Source: Blastococcus capsensis (lineage in GTDB: Bacteria; Actinomycetota; Actinomycetes; Mycobacteriales; Geodermatophilaceae). From it: 64,000 nt of DNA. Position 1 is the stretch's first letter, and each line of letters begins with the position of its first letter. Shown one piece after another: positions 7,653-18,180 of this stretch. The notes beneath the pieces are model-generated. The model was not told where the DNA came from. It made no database searches and saw only the letters and a program-made list of their open reading frames with translations. The stretch covers positions 1-64,000 of the forward strand of contig NZ_JASNNW010000005.1 in assembly GCF_030165005.1 (NCBI RefSeq). Reading direction: 5' to 3'. A program made the translations under genes and the position numbers.

Positions 7653-8630
7653 ATGAGCAGCACCGGCCCCGCCGCGGCCCCGGTGCACGTGTCCGTCCTC
7701 CTCGACCGCGTCATCGAGCTGCTGGGCCCCGCCTGCGCCGGCGAGGGTGCCGTCCTCGTCGACGCCACGCTGGGACTGGCCGGGCACACCCTGGCGATGC
7801 TGGAGGCGCACCCCGGTCTCCGGGTCGTCGGCCTCGACCGGGACCCCGACGCGCGCGCCGAGGCGACCCGCCGGATCGAGGCCGCCGGCCACGCCGACCG
7901 GGTCACCGTCGTCCCGGCCGTCTTCGACGAGCTCCCCGAGGTGCTCGACCGCCTCCGCGTCGACGAGGTGCAGGGCGTCCTGTTCGACCTCGGCGTCTCC
8001 TCGCTGCAGCTCGACCGCCCGGACCGGGGGTTCAGCTACTCCACCGACGCCCCCCTCGACATGCGGATGGACCCCGGTGCGCCGCGGACCGCCGCCGACG
8101 TCGTGAACACCTACGCCCCGGCCGACCTGGCCCGCGTGCTCCGCGTCTACGGCGAGGAGCGCTTCGCCTCCCGCATCGTCGCGGCGATCGACCGCGAGCG
8201 GGCGCGGGAGCCGTTCACCGGCACCGCCCGGCTCGCCGAGCTGGTCCGCGAGTCCATCCCGGCCGCCACCCGGCGGACCGGCGGGCACCCGGCGAAGCGG
8301 ACCTTCCAGGCGCTGCGCATCGAGGTCAACGACGAGCTGGGCGCGCTCGAGCGGGCCCTCCCCGCAGCGATCGACGCCCTGGCGGTCGGCGGTCGCGTCG
8401 CCGCCCTCACCTTCCACTCGCTGGAGGACCGGATCGTGAAGCAGACGCTGGCCGCGGGCGCCGCCGACCGGACCCCGCAGGGGCTGCCCGTGCCGCTGCC
8501 CGAGTACGGGCCGGTGCTGCGCCTGCTCACCCGCGGTGGCGAGGCCCCGAGCGCCGAGGAGACGGCCGGCAACCCCCGCGCCGCCTCCGCCCGGGTGCGG
8601 GCCGCCGAGCGCATCCGGCGGGCGGCATGA
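7653..8630 (+). CDS. rsmH: 16S rRNA (cytosine-1402 N4)-methyltransferase
   Basis: 325 residues. N-terminal [14 protein letters not shown] and the SAM-binding loop region [14 protein letters not shown] (about residues 32-45) are family signatures, as are [19 protein letters not shown] and the C-terminal [12 protein letters not shown]. It methylates C1402 of 16S rRNA. ATG 7653 has a modest AGAGGCAG ribosome site. It follows the structured mraZ-rsmH leader and overlaps the ftsL-like gene by 4 bases (ATGA), so the two are coupled. Confidence 0.97.
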   Translation: MSSTGPAAAPVHVSVLLDRVIELLGPACAGEGAVLVDATLGLAGHTLAMLEAHPGLRVVGLDRDPDARAEATRRIEAAGHADRVTVVPAVFDELPEVLDRLRVDEVQGVLFDLGVSSLQLDRPDRGFSYSTDAPLDMRMDPGAPRTAADVVNTYAPADLARVLRVYGEERFASRIVAAIDRERAREPFTGTARLAELVRESIPAATRRTGGHPAKRTFQALRIEVNDELGALERALPAAIDALAVGGRVAALTFHSLEDRIVKQTLAAGAADRTPQGLPVPLPEYGPVLRLLTRGGEAPSAEETAGNPRAASARVRAAERIRRAA

Positions 8631-9220
8631 CCCGGGCCGCCGTGCGCGCCACCGCACCCCGCACGGGGTCCCCGCGCGCCACCGCCACCACGCCCCGCAC
8701 CGCCACCACCGGAGCACGTGGCGCCGGACGTGCCGCGCCACGGCCCGACCTGCGGCTGGTACCGACCGGGAACGCGGTCCGTTCGCGCCGCCCGGCCCGC
8801 GATGCGCTCCGCCCGCGCCGGGCACCGTTCGTGCTCCTCGTCGTCGCACTCCTCGGCCTGACCACCCTCGGGCTGCTCGTCCTCAACACGGCGATCGCGG
8901 TGGACTCGCTGAAGGCCACCCAGTTGCGCGCCGACAACGCCGCCCGCGCCCAGGAGGTCCAGCGCCTCGAGCGGCTGGTCGTGTCCGGCAACACGCCGGC
9001 CGCCATCGCGGGCGCAGCCGTGGCCGCCGGACTGGTGCCCGCCGGGGTCGCCGGTTTCCTGGTCCTCGGCCCGGAGGGGACCACCACCTTGCGCGGCACG
9101 CCCGAGCCCGCGCCGGAGCCAGAGCCAGAGCCCGCGCCGGAGCCCGAGCCCGCACCGGCTCCCGCACCGGCTCCCGGCTCCGCGCCGCCCCCGGTGACGG
9201 TCGCCCCGGGTGGGGACTGA
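8627..9220 (+). CDS. FtsL-like division protein with Pro/Glu-rich tail
   Basis: 197 residues. A basic, Ala/Thr/Arg-rich cytoplasmic stretch (1-65) precedes one membrane span (about 66-88, [20 protein letters not shown]) and a short coiled-coil-like segment ([18 protein letters not shown]), as in FtsL. The C-terminus is unusual: about 35 residues of alternating Pro, Glu and Ala (residues 155-190). Position between rsmH and ftsI is where ftsL belongs. Sequence similarity of FtsL is always weak, so the call rests on topology and position. Confidence 0.75.
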   Translation: MTRAAVRATAPRTGSPRATATTPRTATTGARGAGRAAPRPDLRLVPTGNAVRSRRPARDALRPRRAPFVLLVVALLGLTTLGLLVLNTAIAVDSLKATQLRADNAARAQEVQRLERLVVSGNTPAAIAGAAVAAGLVPAGVAGFLVLGPEGTTTLRGTPEPAPEPEPEPAPEPEPAPAPAPAPGSAPPPVTVAPGGD

Positions 9221-9224
9221 CCCC

Positions 9225-11072
9225 GTGCCCAGCAGTGTCCGCGGACCCGGCGCCGCCGGTTCCCGTACCCCGCGCACCGTGTCGTCCGGCCGGGGCGAGA
9301 CCGGCCCTTTCGTGTCCCGCCGGGCCCCCGGCACCCGGCGGAGCGGAGCCGGGCTGTCGGTCGACCAGCGCGGCCGCCGGAACAAGGTCGGCCTGGTCGT
9401 CCTGATCACCCTGCTCGTGGTCGTCGTCGGGCGGTTGGTCGTCCTGCAGGGCATCGACGGCGCCGCGTACGCCAGCGCCGCGGAGCAGGACCGGCTGCGC
9501 ACCTACCCGATCGCGGCCATCCGCGGGCAGATCCTCGACCGGTCCGGGGAGCCACTGGCCTACACCGTGGACGCCTCCCGCGTGGTGGCCGACCCGACGG
9601 TGGTCCGCGACCCGGCCCGTACGGCGCTGGCGCTCACCACGCTGCTCGACGTCCCCGTTCCCGAGCTCACCGAGAAGCTCTCCGCCGAGGGCCGGTACGT
9701 CGTCCTGGCGACCCAGGTGACGCCGGAGACGACCGACGCCATCGCCGACCTCGGCCTGCCCGGCATCGTCTTCGAGGACGACCCGGTCCGGCTGTACCCC
9801 TCCGGCGCCGTCGGCGGCCAGGTGGTCGGCTTCGTGGGGAGCGACGGCACCGGGCTCGCCGGGATCGAGCAGACCTTCGAGGAACAGCTGTCGGGCACGC
9901 CCGGCCGGCGCACCGTGGAGGTCGGCAGCGGGGGCAACCCCATCCCGTCGGGCATCGACGAGTCCGTCCCGGCGACCGACGGCCACGACGTCACGCTGAC
10001 CCTCGACCAGGACCTGCAGTTCGCCACCGACGAGCGGCTGGCCCAGGCGTGCGCCGACGGCGCGACCACGCGTGCCTCCGCGGTCGTCCTCGAGGTGGCC
10101 TCGGGGCGGGTCGCGGCCATGGGTTCCTGCCCCGGCTACGACCCGGGCGCGTACTCCCGGACCGACCCCGGCCTGCTGGGCAACTCCGTCGTCTCCGACG
10201 TGTTCGAGCCCGGGTCGATCATGAAGGCCGTGACGCTGGCTGCCGCCGTCGAGGAAGGGCTGGCCACGCCGGACCGGGTGCTCTCGGTCAACGGGCACAT
10301 CGAGGCCGGCGACGTCGTCGTCACCGACGCCCACGACCACGCGCCGGTGGACTGGACGGTCACCGGCATCCTCGCCAAGTCCAGCAACGTCGGCACGATC
10401 ATGCTGGCCCGCGAGGTCGGCGACGCCACGCTCGAGACGTACCTGCGGGCCTTCGGCGTCGGGGAGAAGACCGGCATCGAGCTCCCCGGTGAGAGCCGGG
10501 GCATCCTCGAGAGCTCGTCGGAGTGGACCGAGAGCCGCGCGGCCAACGTGCCCATCGGTCAGGGCGTCTCGGTCACCACGCTCCAGATGGCGTCGATCTA
10601 CCAGGCGATCGCGAACGCGGGCGTGCGGGTCGAGCCGCGCATCGTGACGTCGGTGAGCAGCCCGGACGGCCGGTCCACGGCCACCCCCGAGCCCGCCCGC
10701 ACCCGGGTGGTCAGCGAGTCCACTGCCGAGGCGCTGGCCTACATGCTCGAGGCCGTCGTCGGTCCCGGTGGCACCGCGCCGCTGGCCCAGATCGAGGGCT
10801 TCCGGGTCGCCGGGAAGACCGGTACCGCGCAGCGGGCCAACCCGGAGTGCAACTGCTACGCCGGCGGCGGTTACGTGACCACGTTCGTCGGGTTCGCCCC
10901 TGCGGACGACCCGCAGTACGTCGTCGCGGTCGACCTGGAGCGACCCACCAGCTCCGCCGAGGGCGGCCAGGTCGCAGCCCCGGTCTTCGCCGACATCATG
11001 CGGGCCGCCCTGACCGCCGACCGCGTGGTGCCCTCGGGCACCGCCCGCCCCGAGTTCGAGCTGACCGGTTAA
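9225..11072 (+). CDS. ftsI: division-specific peptidoglycan transpeptidase (PBP3/FtsI)
   Basis: About 615 residues. One N-terminal span (about residues 54-74) anchors a dimerisation domain and a transpeptidase domain. Catalytic motifs in order are SIMK (Ser331 nucleophile), SSN (386-388) and KTG (531-533). It cross-links septal peptidoglycan with FtsW. I prefer GTG 9225, which has GGTGGGGA upstream and leaves the ftsL stop intact; GTG 9210, overlapping ftsL by 11 bases, is the alternative. The TAA stop is the first part of a repeated hairpin, after which murE has its own promoter. Confidence 0.93.
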   Translation: MPSSVRGPGAAGSRTPRTVSSGRGETGPFVSRRAPGTRRSGAGLSVDQRGRRNKVGLVVLITLLVVVVGRLVVLQGIDGAAYASAAEQDRLRTYPIAAIRGQILDRSGEPLAYTVDASRVVADPTVVRDPARTALALTTLLDVPVPELTEKLSAEGRYVVLATQVTPETTDAIADLGLPGIVFEDDPVRLYPSGAVGGQVVGFVGSDGTGLAGIEQTFEEQLSGTPGRRTVEVGSGGNPIPSGIDESVPATDGHDVTLTLDQDLQFATDERLAQACADGATTRASAVVLEVASGRVAAMGSCPGYDPGAYSRTDPGLLGNSVVSDVFEPGSIMKAVTLAAAVEEGLATPDRVLSVNGHIEAGDVVVTDAHDHAPVDWTVTGILAKSSNVGTIMLAREVGDATLETYLRAFGVGEKTGIELPGESRGILESSSEWTESRAANVPIGQGVSVTTLQMASIYQAIANAGVRVEPRIVTSVSSPDGRSTATPEPARTRVVSESTAEALAYMLEAVVGPGGTAPLAQIEGFRVAGKTGTAQRANPECNCYAGGGYVTTFVGFAPADDPQYVVAVDLERPTSSAEGGQVAAPVFADIMRAALTADRVVPSGTARPEFELTG

Positions 11073-11128
11073 GGACCCCGCTGCCCCCCACCACTCGCAA
11101 GCTCGCGGCGGGACCCTGCAGCGGGGCC
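11071..11128 (+). repeat. covarying hairpin repeat, copy A (after ftsI)
   Basis: Begins with the ftsI TAA stop (TAAGGACC). Outer arms CCCCGCTGC (11076-11084) and GCAGCGGGG (11118-11126) pair over 9 bases. The core holds CCCCCC, CTCGCAAGCTC and GGGACCCTG in the order shared by copies B, C and D. It probably terminates the upstream transcript, without a T tract. Confidence 0.8.
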
Positions 11129-11177
11129 ACCACGCGCGGGCTCGTGCGCGTGCGCGGGCCCGTCTCGTCGCCGCCGG

Positions 11178-11194
11178 TAGATTGGAGCCCCGTG
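11178..11194 (+). promoter_or_regulatory. leaderless promoter of murE
   Basis: TAGATT (11178-11183) is a good -10 box only 8 bases before the GTG start at 11192, with no Shine-Dalgarno between. The RNA would start at or next to the start codon. Together with the upstream hairpin repeat this starts a new unit, murE to ftsQ. Confidence 0.65.
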
Positions 11195-12760
11195 ACCCCG
11201 ACCGAGCCCGGGGCGGCCCCGCGGGCCGCCGGGAACTGCCCGTTGCCCCTCACCGGCCTCGCCGACCTCGTCGGCCGACCCGTGCAGGGAGATCCGGCCA
11301 CCGCCGTCACCGGGGTCACCCTCGCCTCGACCGACGTCCGCGACGGCCATCTGTACGCCGCGCTCCCCGGGGCGCGTACCCACGGCGCGGCCTACCTGGG
11401 AGACGCCGTCGCGGCCGGCGCCGTCGCGGTGCTGACCGACCCCGTCGGGTACGCCGCCGTGACCGATCCCCACCTTCCGGTCCTCGTGGTCGACGACCCG
11501 CGCGCGGCGCTCGGCGACGTGGCCGACCGCGTCTACGGGGAACCCAGCCGCCGGCTCACCGTCCTGGGCATCACCGGCACCAACGGCAAGACGACCACCA
11601 GCTACCTGGTCGAGGCGGGGCTCGCGGCCGCCGGGCGGTCCACCGGGTTGATCGGGACGGTCCAGACCCGTACCCGCGGGCGCGCCTCCGACGGGACGCC
11701 GACGGTCACCGCGCTGCCCAGCGTGCGGACCACGCCGGAGGCCCCCGCCCTGCACGCGCTGCTGGCCGGCATGGCCGACGCCGGTGTCTCCACCGTGGTC
11801 ATGGAGGTCTCCAGCCACGCCCTCGTGCAGGGCCGCGTCGGGGGCGTGCGCTTCGCCGCCGCCGGATTCACCAACCTCGGGCGCGACCACCTCGACTTCC
11901 ACGCCGACATGGAGGACTACTTCCAGGCCAAGGCGCTGCTGTTCGACGGGCGCGCCGCGGTCGAGATCGTGGACGTCGACGACCCCTACGGACGCCGGCT
12001 GCTCGACCGGCCGGGCCGCCCGCGCCCGGTCACCGTCTCCAGCACCGAGGGGGCGGTGGCCGACTGGACGGTGTCGGACGTGGCGCCGGTCCCCGCCGGC
12101 GGCTCCACCTTCACGCTGCACGGTCCCGGTGGGGGATCCTGGCCGGCCCGCGTCCGGCTGCCCGGCCGGTTCAACGTGGCCAACGCGGTGCTCGCGGTCG
12201 CGCTCCTGGACGGCATCGGCGTGCCGGTCGCAGACGCGCTCGCCGGGCTCGCCGCGACCGTGGTGCCGGGGCGCATGGAGCCGGTCGACGTGGGGCAGCC
12301 CTTCGTCGCCGTCGTCGACTACGCCCACACCCCCGACGCGGTGCGGACGGCGCTGACCGCGTTGCGGGGCGCCACCGACGGCCGGCTCGTCACGGTGCTG
12401 GGCTGCGGCGGTGACCGCGACCCGGGGAAGCGCCCGGAGATGGGGCGGGCGGCGGCCGAGGGCAGCGACGTCCTCGTGGTCACCGACGACAACCCCCGCT
12501 CGGAGGAGCCCGCCGCCATCCGGGCGGCCATGCTGGCCGGGGTCGCCGAGGTGCCGGGCGACCGCCGCGCCGAGGTGCTCGAGGTCGGTGACCGGCGCGC
12601 CGCCCTGGCCGCGGCCGTGCGGCTGGCCGGACCCGGCGACGTCCTCCTGGTCGCGGGCAAGGGCCACGAGACCGGACAGCAGATCGGTGACACGGTGCAC
12701 CCCTTCGACGACCGGACGGTGCTGCGCGAGGTCCTGGGCGGATCGGGGACGCTGGCATGA
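11192..12760 (+). CDS. murE: UDP-MurNAc-tripeptide synthetase (meso-diaminopimelate adding)
   Basis: 522 residues. ATP loop GTNGKTTT at about residues 129-136; the central domain has SSHAL and FTNLGRDHLDFH. DNPR at 433-436 is the motif that selects meso-diaminopimelate rather than lysine, so the wall should be A1-gamma type. It adds the third residue to the peptidoglycan peptide in the cytoplasm. The start is the leaderless GTG 11192. It overlaps murF by ATGA. Confidence 0.97.
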   Translation: MTPTEPGAAPRAAGNCPLPLTGLADLVGRPVQGDPATAVTGVTLASTDVRDGHLYAALPGARTHGAAYLGDAVAAGAVAVLTDPVGYAAVTDPHLPVLVVDDPRAALGDVADRVYGEPSRRLTVLGITGTNGKTTTSYLVEAGLAAAGRSTGLIGTVQTRTRGRASDGTPTVTALPSVRTTPEAPALHALLAGMADAGVSTVVMEVSSHALVQGRVGGVRFAAAGFTNLGRDHLDFHADMEDYFQAKALLFDGRAAVEIVDVDDPYGRRLLDRPGRPRPVTVSSTEGAVADWTVSDVAPVPAGGSTFTLHGPGGGSWPARVRLPGRFNVANAVLAVALLDGIGVPVADALAGLAATVVPGRMEPVDVGQPFVAVVDYAHTPDAVRTALTALRGATDGRLVTVLGCGGDRDPGKRPEMGRAAAEGSDVLVVTDDNPRSEEPAAIRAAMLAGVAEVPGDRRAEVLEVGDRRAALAAAVRLAGPGDVLLVAGKGHETGQQIGDTVHPFDDRTVLREVLGGSGTLA

Positions 12761-14148
12761 TCCCGCTGACCCTCGCCGAGGTGGCCGAGCTGACCGGTGG
12801 CCGGGTCGAGGGCGCGCCGTCCGGCACCGTGACCGGCACGGTGACCCTGGACTCCCGCGCCGTCGCCCCCGGCGACCTGTTCGTCGCCGTGGCGGGGGAG
12901 CGGGCCGACGGTTCCGACTTCCTGGGCGCCGCCGCTGCCTCCGGCGCCGTGGCCGCGCTGGCCGCCCGGCCCCATCCGGCGCTCCCGTGCGTCGTGGTCG
13001 ACGACCCGGTCGTGGCGCTGGGCCGGCTCGCGGCCGGCGTGCACGGGCGACTGGCCGGTGCCGGCCTGCGGACGCTGGCCATCACCGGCTCCTCGGGCAA
13101 GACCTCGACCAAGGACCTCCTGGGCCAGGTGCTGGCCACGGCCGGCCACACGGTGAGCCCGCCGGGGTCCTACAACAACGACATCGGACTGCCGTTGACG
13201 GTGCTCTCCGCCGACGAGCACACCAGGTTCCTGGTGCTGGAGATGGGCTCGCGCGGCCCCGGGCACATCGCCCGGCTGTGCGGGGTGGCCCGCCCGCAGG
13301 TCGGCGTCGTCCTCAACGTGGGCTCGGCCCACCTCGGGGAGTTCGGCAGCCCCGAGGGGATCGCGCAGGCCAAGGGGGAACTGGTCGAGGCGCTGCCCGC
13401 CGACGGCACCGCGGTGCTCAACTCCGACGACCCGAGGGTCCTGGGCATGGCGTCCCGCACCGGGGCCCGTGTGCTGCGCACCGGCCGGGGTGCCGAGGCC
13501 GACGTCCGCGCGGTCGACGTCTCGCTGGACGACGCGGCCCGCGCCCGGTTCACCCTGGTGGCCGCGGGGGAGCGCCACCCTGTGGCGCTGCGCGTGGTCG
13601 GCGAGCACCAGGTGGCCAACGCGCTGTCGGCGGCCGGCGCCGCCCTGGCCGCCGGGATGGCGGCCGCCGACGCGGCCGCGGCGCTCTCCACGGCGCAGTC
13701 ACGCAGCCGCTGGCGCATGGAGGTGGACCGGCGGGCCGACGGGGTCACGGTCGTCAACGACGCCTACAACGCCAACCCCGAGTCGATGCGGGCCGCGCTG
13801 GCGGCGCTGGCGGGGCTGCCTGCGGAGCGCCGGATCGCCGTCCTGGGCGGCATGGCCGAGCTGGGCCCGGAGGCCGCAGCCGAGCACGAGCGGCTGGGCC
13901 GCGCCGCCGTGGCTGCGGGCGTCGACCTGGTCGTTGCCGTGGGCGCCGATGCGGTAGGCATAGCGGAGGGCGCCTCCGTCGCGGGGCGGCGCGCAGGAGA
14001 GGAGTCGGTGCACGTGCCGGACCGGAGCGCCGCCCTGGCGTGGCTGTCGGAGGCGCTTCGCCCGGGGGACGTCGTCCTGGTCAAGGCCAGCCGCTCCTAC
14101 GGCCTGGAACTGCTCGCGGCCGACCTGCTGGGCGGTGCAGCCCAGTGA
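12757..14148 (+). CDS. murF: UDP-MurNAc-tripeptide D-Ala-D-Ala ligase
   Basis: 463 residues. The ATP loop reads GSSGKTSTKDLL near residue 110, typical of MurF. Further Mur ligase motifs are LEMGSRGPGHI, NVGSAHLGEFGS and NDAYNANPESM. It adds D-Ala-D-Ala to complete the pentapeptide. The ATG start lies in the murE stop (ATGA) and the TGA stop overlaps the GTG of mraY, so it is translationally coupled on both sides. Confidence 0.97.
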   Translation: MIPLTLAEVAELTGGRVEGAPSGTVTGTVTLDSRAVAPGDLFVAVAGERADGSDFLGAAAASGAVAALAARPHPALPCVVVDDPVVALGRLAAGVHGRLAGAGLRTLAITGSSGKTSTKDLLGQVLATAGHTVSPPGSYNNDIGLPLTVLSADEHTRFLVLEMGSRGPGHIARLCGVARPQVGVVLNVGSAHLGEFGSPEGIAQAKGELVEALPADGTAVLNSDDPRVLGMASRTGARVLRTGRGAEADVRAVDVSLDDAARARFTLVAAGERHPVALRVVGEHQVANALSAAGAALAAGMAAADAAAALSTAQSRSRWRMEVDRRADGVTVVNDAYNANPESMRAALAALAGLPAERRIAVLGGMAELGPEAAAEHERLGRAAVAAGVDLVVAVGADAVGIAEGASVAGRRAGEESVHVPDRSAALAWLSEALRPGDVVLVKASRSYGLELLAADLLGGAAQ

Positions 14149-15221
14149 GGAGCGTCCTCATCGCGGCGGCCGTCGGCCTGGTCATCTCCATCCTGCTGAC
14201 CCCGCTGGCCATCCGCGCTTTCCGCCGCCAGGGGCTGGGCCAGGAGATCCGCGACGACGGCCCCGAGAGCCACCTGTCCAAGAAGGGCACGCCCACCATG
14301 GGCGGCACCGTCATCGTGGGTGCCACGGTGGTCGGCTATCTCGCCGCGCACCTGGCGTTCGTCGGCCAGGACAACTGGGGTTTCAGCGCCACCGGCCTGC
14401 TGCTGCTGTTCCTGATGGTCGGCATGGGGACGGTCGGCTTCCTCGACGACTACCTCAAGATCCGGCACCGGCGCAGCCTCGGGCTCAACAAGACGGCCAA
14501 GCTGGTGGGGCAGCTGGTGATCGGCGTGACCTTCGCGGTGCTGGCGATCAACTTCCCCAGCAACGGGATCACCCCGGCGTCCACGGTGGTCTCCTACGTC
14601 CGCGACATCGCCCCGCTGGCCCTGGGGCCGATCGCGTTCGTGATCCTGGCGTACCTGTTCATCGCCGGGTTCAGCAACGCCGTGAACCTCACCGACGGCC
14701 TCGACGGGCTGGCTGCCGGGTCGTCGGCGATGGTGCTGGCCTCCTACATCGTCATCTCCTTCTGGCAGTTCACCCACGACTGCGCCAACGAGCTGATCGA
14801 GGGCTGCTACACCGTCCGCGACCCCTTGGACGTCACGCTGGTCGCGGCCGCCGGCATGGGCGCCTGCCTTGGCTTCCTGTGGTGGAACACCAGCCCGGCC
14901 CGCATCTTCATGGGCGACACCGGCTCGCTGGCCCTCGGTGGCCTGCTCTCGGGCCTGGCGATCGTCACCCGCACGGAGCTGCTGCTGGTCGTGCTGGGCG
15001 GGCTCTTCGTGGCGGTCACGCTGTCGGTCGTCATCCAGGTGGCGTTCTTCCGCGCCACCCGGCGGCGGGTGTTCCGCATGGCGCCGCTGCACCACCACTT
15101 CGAGCTGGCCGGCTGGACGGAGAACACCGTCATCGTGCGGTTCTGGCTGGTCACCGGCATGGCGGTCGGCTTCGGGCTCGGGCTGTTCTACGCCGACTGG
15201 CTCAGCTTCGTGGGCCTGTGA
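14145..15221 (+). CDS. mraY: phospho-MurNAc-pentapeptide translocase (lipid I synthase)
   Basis: 358 residues and about ten membrane spans. Signature motifs are SKKGTPTMGG near the N-terminus, FLDDYLKIRHRR, NLTDGLDGLA and the HHHFE loop near the C-terminus. It transfers phospho-MurNAc-pentapeptide to undecaprenyl phosphate at the inner membrane. GTG 14145 overlaps the murF TGA by 4 bases; the product then starts VRSVLIAAAVGLVISILL, a proper first span. Confidence 0.97.
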   Translation: MRSVLIAAAVGLVISILLTPLAIRAFRRQGLGQEIRDDGPESHLSKKGTPTMGGTVIVGATVVGYLAAHLAFVGQDNWGFSATGLLLLFLMVGMGTVGFLDDYLKIRHRRSLGLNKTAKLVGQLVIGVTFAVLAINFPSNGITPASTVVSYVRDIAPLALGPIAFVILAYLFIAGFSNAVNLTDGLDGLAAGSSAMVLASYIVISFWQFTHDCANELIEGCYTVRDPLDVTLVAAAGMGACLGFLWWNTSPARIFMGDTGSLALGGLLSGLAIVTRTELLLVVLGGLFVAVTLSVVIQVAFFRATRRRVFRMAPLHHHFELAGWTENTVIVRFWLVTGMAVGFGLGLFYADWLSFVGL

Positions 15222-16657
15222 GTGACGTTGTGAGCGGGCACGACTCCCCGGTCGCCGGCCGCACGGTCCTGGTCGCCGGCCTCGGCGTCTCCGGGGTGGC
15301 GGCCGCACGGGTGCTGCTCGCCCAGGGCGCCGCCGTGCTGCTGACCGACGCCGCGGAGCCCGCGGCCGTCGCCGAGCTGAGCGGCCTGGGTGCCCGGTGG
15401 CTGGGCGCGGTGGAGACCCTGCCCGACGGGGTGGACCTGGTGGTCACCTCGCCGGGCTGGCGCCCCGACGCGCCGCTGCTCGTCGACGCCGCCGGCCGCG
15501 GCGTCGAGGTGATCGGCGAGCCGGAGCTGGCCTGGCGGCTGCGCCTCCCCGGCCCCGACGGGGTGCCGGCGCCCTGGCTGGCGGTCACCGGCACGAACGG
15601 CAAGACCACCACGGTCACGATGCTCGAGGCGATCCTGACCGCGGCCGGTCGCCGCGCGGTCGCCGCCGGCAACGTGGGCCGCCCGCTGGTCGAGGTGGTC
15701 ACCGCCCGGGACGACGACGGCGCCCCCGCCTTCGACGTCGTCGCCGTCGAGCTCTCCAGCTTCCAGCTGCACTGGTCCTCCTCGCTGGCCCCGGCCGCCG
15801 CCGCGGTGCTCAACGTCGCCGACGACCACACCGACTGGCACGGGTCCTTCGCCGCCTACCGGGACGCGAAGGCCCGCATCCTCGAACGGTCGCCGGTGGC
15901 CGTGGCCGATGCCGGCGACCCGGTGGCCTCGGCGGTCGTCGCCACCCATCCGCGGCCGGTCACCGTCACCCTCGGCGAACCCGCCCCCGGTCAGCTCGGT
16001 GTGCGGGCCGGGGCGCTGGTCGACCGCGCTTTCGCCGACGACCCGGCGGGGGAACACCTACTGGCGCGCGAGGACCTGCCGGTGCCCGGGCCGCACAACA
16101 CGGTCAACGCCCTGGTGGCCGCGGCGCTGGCCCGGGCGATCGGTGTCGACGCCGCCGCGGTCCGCCGGGGGCTTGCCCGCTTCCGCGGCGGCGCGCACCG
16201 CAACGTCCTCGTCGCCACGGTGGACGGGGTGGAGTACGTCGACGACAGCAAGGCGACCAACCCGCACGCCGCCGGCGCCTCCCTCGCCGCGTACCCGCGG
16301 GTGGTCTGGATCGCCGGGGGGCTGCTCAAGGGCGCCGACGTCGACCCGCTCGTGTCGGCCGTCGCTCCCCGGCTGGCCGGGGTGGTGCTGCTGGGCCGCG
16401 ACCGCGCGGTGGTGGCCCGGTCCCTCGCGCGACACGCCTCGTCGGTCCCCGTGGTGGAGGTGGCCAGCGGGAACGATGAGGCGATGGACGCCGAGACGAC
16501 GATGACCCGGGTCGTCGCCGCCGCGGCGGGGCTGGCCCGGCCGGGGGACACGGTGCTGCTGGCGCCGGCCGCGGCCTCCATGGACGTCTTCCGCGACTAC
16601 GGTCACCGCGGGCGTGCCTTCGCCGACGCGGTGCAGGCGCTGGGGGGGCGGGTGTGA
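15218..16657 (+). CDS. murD: UDP-MurNAc-L-alanine:D-glutamate ligase
   Basis: 479 residues. N-terminal nucleotide fold [21 protein letters not shown] loop [11 protein letters not shown] near residue 126; then [22 protein letters not shown] and [11 protein letters not shown], all MurD signatures. It adds D-Glu to UDP-MurNAc-Ala. The start is GTG 15218 in the mraY stop (GTGA); GTG 15230 is an in-frame alternative four codons on. The TGA stop overlaps the ftsW GTG. Confidence 0.96.
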   Translation: MSDVVSGHDSPVAGRTVLVAGLGVSGVAAARVLLAQGAAVLLTDAAEPAAVAELSGLGARWLGAVETLPDGVDLVVTSPGWRPDAPLLVDAAGRGVEVIGEPELAWRLRLPGPDGVPAPWLAVTGTNGKTTTVTMLEAILTAAGRRAVAAGNVGRPLVEVVTARDDDGAPAFDVVAVELSSFQLHWSSSLAPAAAAVLNVADDHTDWHGSFAAYRDAKARILERSPVAVADAGDPVASAVVATHPRPVTVTLGEPAPGQLGVRAGALVDRAFADDPAGEHLLAREDLPVPGPHNTVNALVAAALARAIGVDAAAVRRGLARFRGGAHRNVLVATVDGVEYVDDSKATNPHAAGASLAAYPRVVWIAGGLLKGADVDPLVSAVAPRLAGVVLLGRDRAVVARSLARHASSVPVVEVASGNDEAMDAETTMTRVVAAAAGLARPGDTVLLAPAAASMDVFRDYGHRGRAFADAVQALGGRV

Positions 16658-18180
16658 CCACGACCGAACGGCCGGTGCGCGCGTCCCGGTCCTCGCGCGG
16701 ACGGGCGCCGGCCGCCCGGAGACCCTCGCGGCGGCGCTGGTCGGGGCCCGTGTGGCTCGACGGGCCGATGACCAGCTGCCACCTGGTGCTGGGCGCCGCC
16801 GGGCTGCTGCTCCTCATCGGCCTGGTCATGGTCTTCTCCGCCTCCGCGATCGAGGCCGCTCTGGCCGACGAGCCGGCCTGGGCTCCGGGGGTGAAGCAGC
16901 TGGTGCTGGCCTGCATCGGGCTGGTCGCGATGGGCGTCGCCCTGCGGCTGCCCGTGGGCGTGGTGCGGCGCTGGGCGCCCATCGCGCTGGTGGTGGTCTT
17001 CGTCCTGCTGCTGCTCGTGCTCATCCCCGGCATCGGGATCGAGCGCAACGGCGCCCGGCAGTGGATCCCGCTGGGCGTGACGGACTTCCAGCCGTCGGAG
17101 CTGGGAAAGCTGGTCTTCGCGCTGTGGGGCGCGCACGTGCTGGCGCTGCGCGAGCGCTACCCGACGACGAGCTCGCTGCTGGTGCCGGTGCTGCCGGTCT
17201 TCGGTGCCCTGTCGCTGCTGCTGATCGCCGAACCGGACTTCGGTGGCGTGGTCAGTCTCGGCCTGGTCCTGGTCGGGCTGCTCTGGGCGGGGGGCATGCC
17301 GCTGCGCTGGTTCGGGGCGTTCGCCGGCGCGGCCGTTCTCGCCATGGTGATCATGGTGCAGGCCGCGCCGTACCGCATGGAGCGGATCACCGCGTTCCTC
17401 GACCCGTTCGCCGACCCCACCGACACGGGCTTCCAGGCGATCCGCGGCATGTACGCGCTGGCCACCGGCGGCCTGTGGGGCGTGGGCCTGGGCAACAGCG
17501 CGATGAAGTGGAACATCCTGCCCGAGGCGGAGTCCGACTACATCTTCGCGATCATCGGCGAGGAGCTCGGTTTCCTCGGCTGCCTGGTGGTCGTCACCCT
17601 CTACGGCGTCCTGGCCTACGCGGGCTTCCGCATCGCCCGCCGCTCGGCCGACCGGTTCGTGCAGCTGGCCTGTGTCGCCATCACCGTGTGGCTGATCGGC
17701 CAGGCGACCATGAACATGGGGTACGTGGTGGGCCTGCTGCCGGTGACCGGAGTGACCCTCCCGCTGATCTCGGCGGGCGGGACCTCGCTGGTCCTCACCC
17801 TCTTCATCGTCGGGCTGCTGGCCCGGTTCGCGCTGTCCGAGCCGGCCGCCGTCGAGGCGCTGCGCATCGCCGAGCGCGGCCGGCTCTCCCGGCTGCTGCT
17901 GCCGGCCCCCACCACGGCCGTCGACCAGGTGCGCCCCCGACGGTTCCCCGCGGAAGCGGCTACGGAGCGGCCGGTCGTCGGCAGCGTGCGCACCCTCCTG
18001 CACGCGCGCGGCACGACGCCTCGCCGGACGCCGGCGCGCACCGAGAACGCCGCGCGCGGCGCGGCCCCCGCGCGGCCACGGCCGGCCGCGCGCACCGCTC
18101 CGGCGCGAGGTACCGCCGGTACCCCGGCGCCGCGGCAGCGTCCCGTCGGCTCCCGGGTCCGTCCGGGGGGCGAGCGATGA
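16654..18180 (+). CDS. ftsW: septal peptidoglycan glycosyltransferase FtsW (SEDS)
   Basis: 508 residues. A basic N-terminus (1-35) is followed by about ten spans. SEDS signatures are seen: [43 protein letters not shown] and [12 protein letters not shown]. The C-terminal ~100 residues are an Arg/Ala/Pro-rich cytoplasmic tail. It polymerises lipid II at the septum together with FtsI. It overlaps murD and murG by 4 bases each. Confidence 0.96.
   Translation: MTTTERPVRASRSSRGRAPAARRPSRRRWSGPVWLDGPMTSCHLVLGAAGLLLLIGLVMVFSASAIEAALADEPAWAPGVKQLVLACIGLVAMGVALRLPVGVVRRWAPIALVVVFVLLLLVLIPGIGIERNGARQWIPLGVTDFQPSELGKLVFALWGAHVLALRERYPTTSSLLVPVLPVFGALSLLLIAEPDFGGVVSLGLVLVGLLWAGGMPLRWFGAFAGAAVLAMVIMVQAAPYRMERITAFLDPFADPTDTGFQAIRGMYALATGGLWGVGLGNSAMKWNILPEAESDYIFAIIGEELGFLGCLVVVTLYGVLAYAGFRIARRSADRFVQLACVAITVWLIGQATMNMGYVVGLLPVTGVTLPLISAGGTSLVLTLFIVGLLARFALSEPAAVEALRIAERGRLSRLLLPAPTTAVDQVRPRRFPAEAATERPVVGSVRTLLHARGTTPRRTPARTENAARGAAPARPRPAARTAPARGTAGTPAPRQRPVGSRVRPGGER

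Noticed and set aside
9102-9195. Frameshift or sequencing error in the ftsL tail
   Set aside because: The Pro/Glu/Ala repeats stay in one frame, with a normal stop and an ftsI start right after; it reads as a real low-complexity tail.
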